Program-made: the position numbers and the translations under genes
The notes under the pieces: generated by a model
Told to the model about the DNA's origin: nothing
What the model saw: only the letters and a program-made list of their open reading frames with translations
Databases searched by the model: none
Origin: DATBGZ01 sp036557785
GTDB taxonomy: Bacteria > Actinomycetota > Actinomycetes > Mycobacteriales > Micromonosporaceae
Reading direction: 5' to 3'
Assembly (NCBI GenBank): GCA_036557785.1
Contig: DATBGZ010000092.1
Location: 1 to 64,000 of the forward strand
DNA: 64,000 nucleotides
Shown: piece after piece, positions 34,291-42,781 of the stretch
Position numbering within the stretch: the stretch's first letter is position 1
Layout: every line of letters begins with the position of its first letter

Positions 34291-35019
34291 TCAGCGGATG
34301 GCCAGGCCCGCGGCGAGCACGAACGACAGCCCGACGATCAGGTACGCCAGCGGCGGGCGGGCCCAGACCCGGAAGCCGTAGTGCTCGGCGCCGTGTGCGG
34401 CCCCGGTCACGAGCCCGTACACGCCGGCGACCATGAACGGCAGGCTGGCCAGGCCACAGATGCTCGAGATGATGCCGGCGATGTCGAAGGGGTCGCCGAA
34501 GGCGGCGATCGCCAGCGCCCGGACCAGGAGCACGCCGACTCCGACCGCGGGAATGACGAGCAGGATCGCCAGGCCCGGGCGCCGGGACCGGTAGATGTTC
34601 GTCGGCAGCGGACCCGAGCCCGAGCCTCGCGGCTGCTCAGGGCGCGGGATCGGGCCACGCAGCTCCGTCGTGGGGTGCTCCACCGGGTGGGCGCCCAGCG
34701 GGTCGCTGGACCCCAGCGTGGTCGCCGAGGCCGCGGCGCCGACGGGTGCGGTGGTCGGCAGTGTCGTGGTGGGAAGTGCGGTCGTGGGCAGTGCGGTCGT
34801 GGGCAGTGCGGTCGAGGGCGGGGTGGTCATGGCGGTCTCCGGGGGCAGGGCCGGCAGCTCGGTCACAGGGGTCGTGGGTAGGTCCGCGCCGGCGCTCCGG
34901 CGCGACGCCGCGCGGTCGGTGGCGGTGCGACGGGAGCTCGCGCGCTGCCCGGGCGCACGCCCGCCCGCGCCGGAGTCCTCCGCCGGTTCGTCGGTGCGTT
35001 CAGCATTCACGGGTGGCAC
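34291..35019 (-). CDS. membrane protein with Pro/Thr repeat tail, unknown function
   Basis: 242 aa. The first 150 residues are disordered with tandem TALPTTALPTTALPTT, encoded by a 15-bp repeat around 34768-34830. Then come three or four transmembrane helices (LAILLVIPAVGVGVLLVRAL, IISSICGLASLPFMVAGVYG, YLIVGLSFVLAAGLAI) with DPFD in the first loop. No family recognised. It starts at GTG 35019 or a second GTG three codons later; neither has a strong ribosome site. Transcribed away from yraN. Confidence 0.6.
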   Translation of the reverse strand: MPPVNAERTDEPAEDSGAGGRAPGQRASSRRTATDRAASRRSAGADLPTTPVTELPALPPETAMTTPPSTALPTTALPTTALPTTTLPTTAPVGAAASATTLGSSDPLGAHPVEHPTTELRGPIPRPEQPRGSGSGPLPTNIYRSRRPGLAILLVIPAVGVGVLLVRALAIAAFGDPFDIAGIISSICGLASLPFMVAGVYGLVTGAAHGAEHYGFRVWARPPLAYLIVGLSFVLAAGLAIR

Positions 35020-35190
35020 CGTAAGCGACGCGCTGCCCGGACTCCAGTTCCCACGCGGGCGCGTCGCGTCGATATTGCCGACTGTGGCCCGGCCGTGATC
35101 CGCGAGGGGCGGTGTGGGCTGCTTGGACGAGAGGCCGTGGGCTATCTGCCAGCGGCCACGACCTGCGTGAATGGATCGACGCGACTCTCC

Positions 35191-35245
35191 ACTGTGGATC
35201 TAAACCCGTGGGCTGTCCACAGGCCCACGCAGTGAGTTATCCACA
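35191..35245. promoter_or_regulatory. cluster of DnaA-box-like 9-mers upstream of yraN
   Basis: A perfect TTATCCACA is at 35237-35245, CTGTCCACA at 35213-35221 (one mismatch to TTGTCCACA), and the reverse-oriented ACTGTGGAT at 35191-35199. The middle site lies in the loop of an inverted repeat CGTGGGC/GCCCACG (35207-35213 and 35223-35229). It lies in a 277-base divergent intergenic region. Confidence 0.45.
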
Positions 35246-35296
35246 GATTCTGACGCCATGCTGCGCCGTGCGCCGCTGGCCGCAAGCCTGTGCGGC

Positions 35297-35656
35297 ATGA
35301 CACGGCTGACCAACGCGGTCGGTGCCTACGGTGAGCGGGTCGCGATGCGGACACTGGTGCTGGCCGGCCTGGAGCTCCTCGACCGGAACTGGCGCTGCGC
35401 CGAAGGCGAACTCGACCTCGTGGCGCGCAACCGCGACGTGATCGTCTTCTGTGAGGTCAAGACCCGTCGCAGCCGGTGGTTCGGTGAGCCGATCGACGCC
35501 GTTGACGACACCCGGGTCGCCCGGCTCCGGGCCGCCGCCACGGCATGGCTCGAGGCCCACCCCCGGCACCGGGGGGAGTTGCGCTTCGATGTGATCTGCG
35601 TCTGGCCGCAGGCCAAGGGACCCGCGAAGGTCGAGCACGTGATGGGTGCCTTCTGA
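35297..35656 (+). CDS. yraN: YraN/UPF0102 family nuclease-fold protein
   Basis: 119 aa from ATG 35297, by alignment to the family start (AVGAYGERVAMRTL). The restriction-endonuclease-like core is intact: NWRCAEGELDLVARNRDVIV with FCEVKTRRS (E...D...ExK). Its role is unclear, though it is linked to comM and dprA in many bacteria. An ATG 13 codons earlier (35258) is an alternative. Neither has a clear Shine-Dalgarno. Its stop overlaps the comM start (TGATG). Confidence 0.85.
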   Translation: MTRLTNAVGAYGERVAMRTLVLAGLELLDRNWRCAEGELDLVARNRDVIVFCEVKTRRSRWFGEPIDAVDDTRVARLRAAATAWLEAHPRHRGELRFDVICVWPQAKGPAKVEHVMGAF

Positions 35657-37173
35657 TGGCCTATGCGCGGGTGCGCTCGATCGGGCTGATCGGGCTCGAC
35701 GGGCACGGCGTGACGGTGGAGGCGTACGTCGCCGCGGGTCTGCCCGCCATGACGCTGTCGGGGCTGCCCGACACCTCGCTCAACGAGGCCCGTGATCGGG
35801 TCCGGGCCGCGGTCGTCAACTCCGGCCAGGAGTGGCCGAACCGGCGCATCACCGTCAACCTGCTCCCGGCCGACCTACCGAAACACGGTTCCGGCTTCGA
35901 CTTGGCCATCGCTCTCGCGGTGCTCGGGGCCGCGGGCCGGCTCCCCCTGCACCCGCTGGGCGGCGCGGCGGTCGTCGGCGAGCTCGGTCTCGACGGACAG
36001 GTCCGGCCCGTGCGGGGCGTGCTCCCCATGGCCGCGGCGGCGGCTCGCGAGGGCATCGGCCGGTTGATCGTGCCCGGCGAGAACGCGACCGAGGCACGGC
36101 TTGTCCCCGGCGTTACGGTCCGTGGCGTCAACGCCCTCGCCCAGCTCGTGGACTTCCTGGTCGCGGGCGTCACCCTGCCCGAGCCGATGCTCGCGACAGA
36201 GGAGCCTGACGACGAGGACGGGCCCGATCTGGTCGACGTGGTGGGGCAGGAGCGTGGTCGGTTCGCGCTGGAGCTCGCCGCGGCCGGACGCCATCACATC
36301 GCCCTCTTCGGCCCTCCCGGTGCCGGCAAGACGCTGCTCGCGCAGCGACTGCCGTCGATACTGCCGCCCCTGTCGGACCCGGCCGCCCTCGAGGTCACCG
36401 CGCTGCACTCGGTCGCTGGCGTCCTGCCGGCGGCGCCCCGGCTGATCCGGCGACCGCCGTTCCAGGCGCCGCATCACACGGCGACCGCGCCGGCACTCGT
36501 CGGCGGCGGCAGCGGGGTGGCCCGGCCCGGCGCAATCTCCCTGGCTCACCACGGTGTTCTCTTCCTCGACGAGGCACCGGAGCTGCGGCCCCACGTGCTC
36601 AACGCGCTGCGCCAGCCGCTGGAGGACGGCTTCGTGGTCATCGCCCGGTCGCACGGCGTCACGCGCTACCCGGCGATCGTGCAGTTGGTGCTCGCCGCGA
36701 ACCCGTGCCCCTGCGGGCAGGGAAACGAGACCTGTACCTGCACCTCGGTGACCCGACGACGCTACCTCGGCCGCCTCTCCGGGCCGCTCATGGACCGCAT
36801 CGACCTGCAGGTCACCCTCATGCCGGTGACTGCGGCCGCGCTCATCGGCGACACCGGCCCGCCCGAGTCGTCAGCCGAGGTCCTCAAACGGGTGGTGGCC
36901 GCGCGTGAGGCCGCGGCGGCGCGGTGGCGGCACCACCCGTTCGAGGTCAACGCCGACGCGCCGGGCAGCGTGCTGCGCCAGCGGCCGTTCCGCCTCCCGG
37001 CGAAGACGACGGCGCCCCTGACCGACCGGCTCGACCACGGCTCGCTGTCCGCCCGCGGCCTGGACCGGATCCTGCGCGTGGCGTGGACGATCGCCGACCT
37101 CGATGGCAGAGCCGTCCCGCGACGCCCCGATATCGAAGAGGCGCTACAGCTGCGCACTGGGGCGACGCCATGA
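35656..37173 (+). CDS. comM: YifB/ComM family Mg-chelatase-like AAA+ ATPase
   Basis: 505 aa. N-terminal Lon-protease-like S5 fold domain (GLPDTSLNEARDRVRAAVVN, GELGLDGQVRPVRGVL), then AAA+ with Walker A LFGPPGAGKTLLAQRLP (about residue 215) and Walker B GVLFLDEAPELR. A Cys set (NPCPCGQGNETCTCT) and the arginine region GRLSGPLMDRIDL follow. ComM helicases promote branch migration in natural transformation. The gene is coupled to dprA by ATGA overlap, and the trio yraN-comM-dprA is a conserved set. Confidence 0.95.
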   Translation: MAYARVRSIGLIGLDGHGVTVEAYVAAGLPAMTLSGLPDTSLNEARDRVRAAVVNSGQEWPNRRITVNLLPADLPKHGSGFDLAIALAVLGAAGRLPLHPLGGAAVVGELGLDGQVRPVRGVLPMAAAAAREGIGRLIVPGENATEARLVPGVTVRGVNALAQLVDFLVAGVTLPEPMLATEEPDDEDGPDLVDVVGQERGRFALELAAAGRHHIALFGPPGAGKTLLAQRLPSILPPLSDPAALEVTALHSVAGVLPAAPRLIRRPPFQAPHHTATAPALVGGGSGVARPGAISLAHHGVLFLDEAPELRPHVLNALRQPLEDGFVVIARSHGVTRYPAIVQLVLAANPCPCGQGNETCTCTSVTRRRYLGRLSGPLMDRIDLQVTLMPVTAAALIGDTGPPESSAEVLKRVVAAREAAAARWRHHPFEVNADAPGSVLRQRPFRLPAKTTAPLTDRLDHGSLSARGLDRILRVAWTIADLDGRAVPRRPDIEEALQLRTGATP

Positions 37174-38375
37174 CGGTCGGCCGGGCCGGGCCGCCTGACG
37201 AGGTCAGGATGGCTCGGATCGTCCTCGCGCACCTGGTCGAGCCGGGCCGGCGCGACCTCGGCGTGCTCGCCCGAGCGGTCGGACCGGTCGAGGCGCTGGC
37301 CCGGGTGCGTGGTGGGGCCGTGCCGGAGTCGCTGCACGGCGTCACCGCCGCACGAATGTCCACACTGGATCCGGACCGGCTGGCCACGCGAGCGCTGAAC
37401 CGAGCCGCGAAGCTGGATGCACGGATCATCATCCCGGAGGACGAGGAGTGGCCGCCACAACTCGAGGACCTCGTCGCGATCAGCCGCGCCACCGGCGAGA
37501 GCGTCGACGTGAACACCGACCCCCCGCACGCCCTGTGGTTGCGCGGGCACTGGCCGCTGCGTGAGGCGTGCGAACGCTCGGTTGCGGTCATCGGGGCCCG
37601 GGCCAGCACCTCGTACGGAGACCACGTCGCGGCCGACCTCGCCTATGGGCTCGCCGACCGTGGTTGGACGGTCGTCTCCGGTGGCGCGTTCGGCATCGAT
37701 GCTGCCGCGCACCGTGGCGCGCTCGCCGCAGGTGGACGCACGATCGTGGTGCTCGCCTGCGGCATCGAGCGGCCGTACCCGCAGCCCCACAAGCTGCTCT
37801 TCGACCGGGTCGCCGACAGCGGGCTGCTGGTCTCGGAGTGGCCGCCCGGTTCGGATCCCCACCAGCATCGGTTCCTGGTCCGCAACAGGGTGATCGCGGC
37901 GCTGACCCGCGGCACGGTGCTCGTGGAGGCGAACCTGCGCAGCGGCGCTCGGCAGACGCTGCACCGCGCCCGCGATCTCGGGCGGATGGTGATGGTGGTG
38001 CCCGGCCCGGTGACCTCAGCGCTCTCGGCCGGCGCCCACGAGGAGCTGCGCGAGCCGGGCGCCACGCTCGTCGCCCGGACCGACCACATCGTCGAGGAGG
38101 TCGGCCGGATCGGGCTGGACCTCGCTCCGGTGCCCCGAGCCGCACCGACGCCCCGCGATGCCCTCAGCCCGCTCGAGCGCCAAGTCCTCGACGGCGTACG
38201 TCCGCGCAAGATCCTGACCGCGGAGCAGATCGCGGTCGCGGTCGGTGTCTCGCCGCGCGATGCCCGCGCCACCCTGCCCGGCCTGGAACGGCGGCGGTTC
38301 GTCACGGTCGACGGCGTCGGCTACCGGCTCAGGCGCGCCAGCGACGACAAGCCGGCAGCACGCAGGCGCCGGTGA
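37170..38375 (+). CDS. dprA: DNA-processing protein DprA/Smf
   Basis: 401 aa. Loads RecA on single-stranded DNA during transformation. Rossmann-like core: VAVIGARASTSYG, VSGGAFGIDAAAHRGAL, VVLACGIERPYPQPHK, SEWPPGSDPHQHRFLVRNR and LVEANLRSGARQT. A C-terminal winged-helix (LTAEQIAVAVGVSPRDARATL) completes it. ATG 37170 overlaps the comM stop. Natural competence is not well established in actinobacteria, so the trio may serve repair or recombination. Confidence 0.96.
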   Translation: MTVGRAGPPDEVRMARIVLAHLVEPGRRDLGVLARAVGPVEALARVRGGAVPESLHGVTAARMSTLDPDRLATRALNRAAKLDARIIIPEDEEWPPQLEDLVAISRATGESVDVNTDPPHALWLRGHWPLREACERSVAVIGARASTSYGDHVAADLAYGLADRGWTVVSGGAFGIDAAAHRGALAAGGRTIVVLACGIERPYPQPHKLLFDRVADSGLLVSEWPPGSDPHQHRFLVRNRVIAALTRGTVLVEANLRSGARQTLHRARDLGRMVMVVPGPVTSALSAGAHEELREPGATLVARTDHIVEEVGRIGLDLAPVPRAAPTPRDALSPLERQVLDGVRPRKILTAEQIAVAVGVSPRDARATLPGLERRRFVTVDGVGYRLRRASDDKPAARRRR

Positions 38376-38411
38376 GCCCGGCGCCTGCGGGATGTCCATT
38401 GTGGATGAATT

Positions 38412-38431
38412 GCCGCGGCCTTCGCCGCGGT
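38412..38431. terminator. stem-loop between dprA and ABC permease genes
   Basis: GCCGCGGC and GCCGCGGT (8 bp with one G-T pair) around a CTTC tetraloop. It lies between two convergent genes and touches the stop codon of the minus-strand permease. Confidence 0.65.
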
Positions 38432-39165
38432 CACGGCACCGCTCGCCGCAGCACCAGCCACCCGCCGACCGCGGCCAGCACCGTAGGGATGAGCGACCAG
38501 CCGATGGTCAGGGAGAGCCAGGACCGGGCGAACCAGGAGCCGACCTCCGGCCAGTCGTTCAGGTAGGTGACCAGCGCGGCCAGCCCGCCGAGGATGACGA
38601 TGGTGAGAACCGACAGCACGAAGATCCCCATCGGGCCCCAGCGCCGGTTCACCGAGCCGAAGAAGATCCCCGCGGTGCTCACCAGCACCAATGGCACGGT
38701 GTAGACGAGGATGGTCACCGGTGATGCGCTGTGGGTCAGCGGCAGCGGGTCGAAGAACCTCAGGTTCACCCCCCAGCCGCCGGTCGCGTGCTCGATGAAC
38801 CGGCACGCGTAGAGGAACAGGCCGAAGAGCAACGACTGGGCCAGCGCGACCAGAACCGCGGCCAGATAGTAGCTGCGGCGGGTGGCGTTGAGTCCCACCG
38901 CGAAGCTGAAGTGCTGGTAAAGCCCCTGCCAGCACACGATGAGCTGGACGACGTAGAGGCTGCCGAGCCCGCCGGTCGGGGCGTTGCCGATCGCGTCGCC
39001 GACGGCACCGAAGATGAGCACGTTGATGGCGAACGATGTCCCCATGATGCCCAGCGGGAAGCCGAGGGCCGCCGGCCAGTTGGCGAGCAGGACCCGTGCC
39101 ACGGTCACGACACGGCTCAACGGAAGACCGGTGCGGGGGGCACGGTCGATCGCGATGGTGGTCAT
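38431..39165 (-). CDS. ABC transporter permease-like membrane protein
   Basis: 244 aa with six transmembrane helices (for example ALGFPLGIMGTSFAINVLIF, YYLAAVLVALAQSLLFGLFL, PVTILVYTVPLVLVSTAGIF). No solute-binding or extracytoplasmic domain. It overlaps the stop of the ATP-binding gene by 4 bases, so it should be its membrane partner in an ABC-2-type system. With a YtrA-type GntR regulator upstream the operon resembles ytrABC-like systems. Cargo unknown. Confidence 0.8.
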   Translation of the reverse strand: MTTIAIDRAPRTGLPLSRVVTVARVLLANWPAALGFPLGIMGTSFAINVLIFGAVGDAIGNAPTGGLGSLYVVQLIVCWQGLYQHFSFAVGLNATRRSYYLAAVLVALAQSLLFGLFLYACRFIEHATGGWGVNLRFFDPLPLTHSASPVTILVYTVPLVLVSTAGIFFGSVNRRWGPMGIFVLSVLTIVILGGLAALVTYLNDWPEVGSWFARSWLSLTIGWSLIPTVLAAVGGWLVLRRAVP

Positions 39166-40064
39166 CGGAGAGACTCCTTCGATCCATGGTCCATGGCCGG
39201 GCCGCCGGTCAGGCTGACGACGAGCTGTTGCAGCGAGGCGGGCTCGACGCGCAGTCCAAGGCGGTCGGCGAACGCCTTCGTCTGTTCGTCGACCGCGCCC
39301 CGCAGCGTGGCACGGGTCACCGGACCGATGCTGGTGCGGTGCAGTTCCGTGCGGTCGGCGGCGAAGCTCTGCACCGCCGCGGAGGGCCCCGTGACCGTGA
39401 CCACCTGCCCACGCAGGTGATCGCTGGCCTCGTCAAGGACCAGACGACCGCGGTCGAGCAGCAGCACGTGCTCCACCAGGTCCGCGACCTCATCGATGAG
39501 GTGCGTCGAGAGCACGACGGTGCGGGGGTGCTCGGCGTAGTCGGCGAGCAGCCGGTCATAGAAGAGCTGACGCGCGACCGCGTCCAGTCCCAGGTACGGC
39601 TCATCGAAGAACGTCAGCGGCGCGCGTGACGCGAGACCGATGATCACGCCGACCGCCGAGAGCGTACCTCGCGAGAGCTTGCGGACCTGACGGGAGCGCG
39701 GCAGCCGGAAGTCGTCCACGAGGGAGTCCGCGTAATCCTGGTCCCAGCGCGGAAACAGGTACGAGGCGGCACGCAGCGCGTGCATGACCTTGAACCAGTC
39801 GGGGTAGCGCTGGTTCTCCCGGACGAAGCAGGTCTGCGCGAGGGCCGCGTCGTTCTCCAACGGCGCCGAGCCCATCACGCGCACGGTCCCGGTCGAGACG
39901 AACTGCTGGCCGGTGAGGATCTGCATGAGCGTCGTTTTGCCGGCGCCGTTGCGTCCAAGGAGCCCGTAGATGACGTTGGGCCGGAGCGCGAAGGTGACCT
40001 CGTCGAGTGCCATCGTGTCGCCGAACCGCCGCGACAACCCGCGGACCTCCACGACCGGGTTCAT
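39162..40064 (-). CDS. ABC transporter ATP-binding protein
   Basis: 300 aa. Walker A GLLGRNGAGKTTLM, Q-loop region, Walker B APLTFFDEPYLGLD and H-loop VVLSTHLIDEVADL. The signature sequence is KLSRGTLSAVGV rather than canonical LSGGQ, an atypical variant. About 80 extra residues at the C-terminus (FAADRTELHRTSIGP) are characteristic of exporters. ATG 40064 overlaps the GntR stop (ATGA). Confidence 0.9.
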   Translation of the reverse strand: MNPVVEVRGLSRRFGDTMALDEVTFALRPNVIYGLLGRNGAGKTTLMQILTGQQFVSTGTVRVMGSAPLENDAALAQTCFVRENQRYPDWFKVMHALRAASYLFPRWDQDYADSLVDDFRLPRSRQVRKLSRGTLSAVGVIIGLASRAPLTFFDEPYLGLDAVARQLFYDRLLADYAEHPRTVVLSTHLIDEVADLVEHVLLLDRGRLVLDEASDHLRGQVVTVTGPSAAVQSFAADRTELHRTSIGPVTRATLRGAVDEQTKAFADRLGLRVEPASLQQLVVSLTGGPAMDHGSKESLR

Positions 40065-40423
40065 TTCCCGCTCTCCCATGTGTCGATCATCTCCTTGAGC
40101 TCTGTGGCGGTGAGCCCGAGCTTGCCCGCCTCGGCGATCAGTGGTCGCAGGTACCGCTCAGCGAACTGCTCACGGCGGCGCACGCGCAGCTTGGCGCGCG
40201 CTCCCGGTGAGACAAACATGCCGATGCCTCGCTTCTTGTAGAGGATGCCGTCGTCGACCAACTCGTTGATGCCCTTAGCGGCTGTGGCGGGGTTGATGCG
40301 GTGGAACGCGGCCAGTTCGTTGGTCGACGGCACCTGCGCCTCCTCGGCGAGGCTGCCGTCGACGATCGCGTTCTCGATCTGCTCGGCGATCTGGACAAAG
40401 ATCGGCCTGCCCTCGTCCATCAC
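40061..40423 (-). CDS. GntR-family regulator, YtrA subfamily
   Basis: 120 aa, the short YtrA form: winged helix FVQIAEQIENAIVDGSLAEE, QVPSTNELAAFHRINPATA, KKRGIGMFV, and a 40-residue C-terminal dimerisation helix. Such regulators repress their own ABC operon. Starts at GTG 40423 or ATG 40420. A TTGACA lies about 70 bases upstream on the same strand (complement 40489-40494), but no matching -10 at 17 bases was found. TGTAAGTAAC near 40458 could be part of an operator. Confidence 0.9.
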   Translation of the reverse strand: MMDEGRPIFVQIAEQIENAIVDGSLAEEAQVPSTNELAAFHRINPATAAKGINELVDDGILYKKRGIGMFVSPGARAKLRVRRREQFAERYLRPLIAEAGKLGLTATELKEMIDTWESGK

Positions 40424-40526
40424 GCCCCGCGGCGGAGGTTCATCGGTCCGCTAGTCATGTAAGTAACCATTGCACCAGTCAGGCTCGCTGTCAAGTCCGG
40501 TCAGCGACCGAGTACGGTGATCGTCG

Positions 40527-41750
40527 ATGGAAACGGGAACGTCGCGGCCGACGGTGGAGGGCGTCCCCGTGGACTGGGAACAGCGGCGCGAGCTGTTCTC
40601 CCTCGACTGGGGCGTCGGCCACCTCAACCACGGGTCCTTCGGCGCTGTTCCGCTGCCCGCCCAGCGGGCACAGCAGCGGCTCCGCGACGAGATGGAGGCC
40701 AACCCGATCGCCTTCTTCACCCGCGGCCTGATCGAACGGATCGAGCACTCACGCACGCACCTGGCTCGGTTCGTCGGCGCCGAGCCGGACGGCGTCGCGC
40801 TGGTGGCGAACGCCACGGCGGCAGCGAGTGCCGTCCTGCGCTCGCTCAGCCTCGCCGAGGGCCAGGAGATCCTGGTCACCGACCACGCGTACGGTGCGGT
40901 CCGGCTCGCCGCAGAAGATCTCGCCGGCCGTGCCGGCGCGATCGTACGGACGGTCGCGGTCCCGCTCCTCGCCGACGACGACGAGATCGTGACGCGGGTG
41001 GTGCAGGCCGTACGGCCGGGCCGGACCCGCCTCGCGGTCATCGACCACGTCGCCTCCGCAACCGCCAAGCTGTTTCCGGTCGACCGGCTGACCGCACAGC
41101 TGAAGGATCGGGGCGTTGCCGTGCTCGTCGACGCCGCCCACGCGCCCGGCATGCTCGCCGTCGACGTCGCGGCCAGCGGTGCGGACTTCTGGTTCGGCAA
41201 CCTCCACAAGTGGGCCTTCGCGCCCAGGGCGACCGCGCTGCTCTCGGTGGCCCTCGAGCACCGACAGACGATGCGCCCGCTGGTCGTCTCGTGGGAACAC
41301 CTGCGCGGGTTTCCGCAGGCGCAGGAGTGGGCCGGCACGCTGGATTACACCGCCTGGCTCGCCGCGCCGACCGGGCTGCACCTGTTGCGCACGCTCGGCC
41401 TGGATCGGGTGCGGACATACAACGCCGCTCTCGTGGCGCAGGGCCAGCGCCTGGTGGCCGAGACGATCCGCGGGCTGGCGCCCAGCACTGATGTTCTCGA
41501 TGCGGCGGCCACGGGTGAGCTGGGCAGTGGCGAGGTCAGCATGCGCGTGGTCGCGTTGCCATCCGGGATCGCGAGCGACCTGGCGGGCGCGATCGAGCTG
41601 CGAGCCCGGCTCGCGCGCGAGCACCAGATCGAGGTCGGGGTCTCGGCCTGGAACGGGATCGGGCTGCTGCGCCTGTCCGCCCAGGTCTACAACCGGGTCG
41701 ACGACTACGAGCGCCTGTCCCGCGCGCTGCGCCGGATGCTCTCCCGCTGA
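40527..41750 (+). CDS. PLP-dependent aminotransferase class V-fold enzyme (isopenicillin-N-epimerase-like)
   Basis: 407 aa. Fold-type I markers: LNHGSFGAVP at the N-terminus, NATAAASAVLRSL (phosphate site), DHVASATAKLFPVD, VDAAHAPGML with the PLP-binding Asp and the Schiff-base Lys in WFGNLHKWAFAP. Such proteins include isopenicillin-N epimerase and cysteine desulfurase-like lyases. The substrate is not deducible and no biosynthetic cluster is adjacent. TACGGT (40513-40518) ends 8 bases before the ATG. Ends 2 bases before the convergent M23 gene stop. Confidence 0.85.
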   Translation: METGTSRPTVEGVPVDWEQRRELFSLDWGVGHLNHGSFGAVPLPAQRAQQRLRDEMEANPIAFFTRGLIERIEHSRTHLARFVGAEPDGVALVANATAAASAVLRSLSLAEGQEILVTDHAYGAVRLAAEDLAGRAGAIVRTVAVPLLADDDEIVTRVVQAVRPGRTRLAVIDHVASATAKLFPVDRLTAQLKDRGVAVLVDAAHAPGMLAVDVAASGADFWFGNLHKWAFAPRATALLSVALEHRQTMRPLVVSWEHLRGFPQAQEWAGTLDYTAWLAAPTGLHLLRTLGLDRVRTYNAALVAQGQRLVAETIRGLAPSTDVLDAAATGELGSGEVSMRVVALPSGIASDLAGAIELRARLAREHQIEVGVSAWNGIGLLRLSAQVYNRVDDYERLSRALRRMLSR

Positions 41751-41752
41751 CC

Positions 41753-42301
41753 TCACCCGTCCAATGGCTTGAGCCGGACGTGCAGCGGCCGTAGCAGCTG
41801 GAGCGGGTCAAGGTACACCATGCCGCGGCGTAGTCCCCAGTGCAGGCACGCAGCCACGGGGCACCCCGGATGACCCGGGTCGAGGCTGCCCAGCCGCGTG
41901 CCAAGACCGACGGCGTCGCCAGCCCGTACCGTCGCAGTGACCGGCTCATACGTCGTACGCAGTCCACCAGGATGCTCGACGCTCACCACCCCGCGACCGG
42001 CGATCATGCCCGCGAAGACCACCGTGCCGGCGCCCGCGGCGAGCACCGCCTCGCCCGACGCCCCCGCAAGATCAACGCCGCGGTGCCCGGGCAGGTACGG
42101 CAGTGCGGGAGGGTCGAAGGCGCGCACAATTCGCAGCGTTCCCGGCAACGGAGCACCCCATCGCGACGCGGGCACCCGCACGTCAACGGAGGCCGCGAGC
42201 GGCGCGTGGCGTGCCTCTGCGACCGCTGGGACCGGGGCGGACGCCAGCGTGGGCGACGGGAGGACCAGGGTGAGTCCGAGAATGGCGGCGAGCAGTGGCA
42301 T
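41753..42301 (-). CDS. secreted M23-family peptidase (LytM domain)
   Basis: 182 aa. Signal peptide MPLLAAILGLTLVLPSPTLA, then a LytM domain with the zinc ligands in GHRGVDLAGASGEAV (HxxxD) and CLHWGLRRG (HxH-type second part, here LHWG). It should cut peptidoglycan cross-bridges, or act as an activator if inactive. Short for M23, with almost no linker before the domain. In M. tuberculosis an M23 gene also lies near rpsB (Rv2891). Confidence 0.9.
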   Translation of the reverse strand: MPLLAAILGLTLVLPSPTLASAPVPAVAEARHAPLAASVDVRVPASRWGAPLPGTLRIVRAFDPPALPYLPGHRGVDLAGASGEAVLAAGAGTVVFAGMIAGRGVVSVEHPGGLRTTYEPVTATVRAGDAVGLGTRLGSLDPGHPGCPVAACLHWGLRRGMVYLDPLQLLRPLHVRLKPLDG

Positions 42302-42351
42302 GAGCCCAGGCTGCCCGTCCGGCGCGAGGCTGAGGGGCCAAGCTCAAGATC

Positions 42352-42379
42352 TGTGGACAGCCGGCGCCCCTGTGGACAA
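42352..42379 (-). promoter_or_regulatory. two DnaA-box-like sites upstream of the M23 gene
   Basis: On the minus strand TTGTCCACA (complement 42371-42379) matches the high-GC DnaA box exactly and CTGTCCACA (complement 42352-42360) has one mismatch. They have the same orientation, 19 bases apart, in a 159-base intergenic region. Confidence 0.4.
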
Positions 42380-42460
42380 CGGATTCGTACGTCGCTGCAG
42401 GTCACGCCTCCGTGGCAAGCGGATAGCTCCCCGAACCGCGCTCAGCGAGCGATCCTGGCG

Positions 42461-42781
42461 TCAGGTGCCGAACCCGCCCTCGGGAACCGAGATGTCGGGT
42501 TTGTCGAGCTCCTCGACGTTGACGTCCTTGAAGGTCATCACGCGAACGTTCTTGACGAACCGGGCAGGGCGGTACATATCCCACACCCAGGCGTCGTGCA
42601 TCTCGACCTCGAAGTAGACCTCGCCGTCGACGTTGCGCACGTGCAGGTCGACCGAGTTGGCCAGGTAGAACCGACGTTCGGTCTCGACCACGTAGGAGAA
42701 CTGGCGGACGATGTCGCGGTATTCGCGGTAGAGCTGCAGCTCCATCTCCGTCTCGTACTTTTCGAGATCCTCGGTGCTCAT
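42461..42781 (-). CDS. DUF2469 family protein
   Basis: 106 aa. Starts MSTEDLEKYETEMELQLYRE and contains FSYVVETERRFYLANSV, FEVEMHDAWVWDMYRPARF and VRVMTFKDVNVEELDKP. A small acidic cytoplasmic protein universal in actinobacteria and always next to rnhB (Rv2901c); function unknown. ATG overlaps the rnhB stop (ATGA). Confidence 0.93.
   Translation of the reverse strand: MSTEDLEKYETEMELQLYREYRDIVRQFSYVVETERRFYLANSVDLHVRNVDGEVYFEVEMHDAWVWDMYRPARFVKNVRVMTFKDVNVEELDKPDISVPEGGFGT

Noticed and set aside
40489..40494. TTGACA considered as the -35 of the GntR operon
   Set aside because: No -10-like hexamer at 16-18 bases; left as a note only.
35191..42379. DnaA boxes considered as an origin of replication
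   Set aside because: Only a few boxes and no dnaA, dnaN or AT-rich unwinding region; not an oriC.
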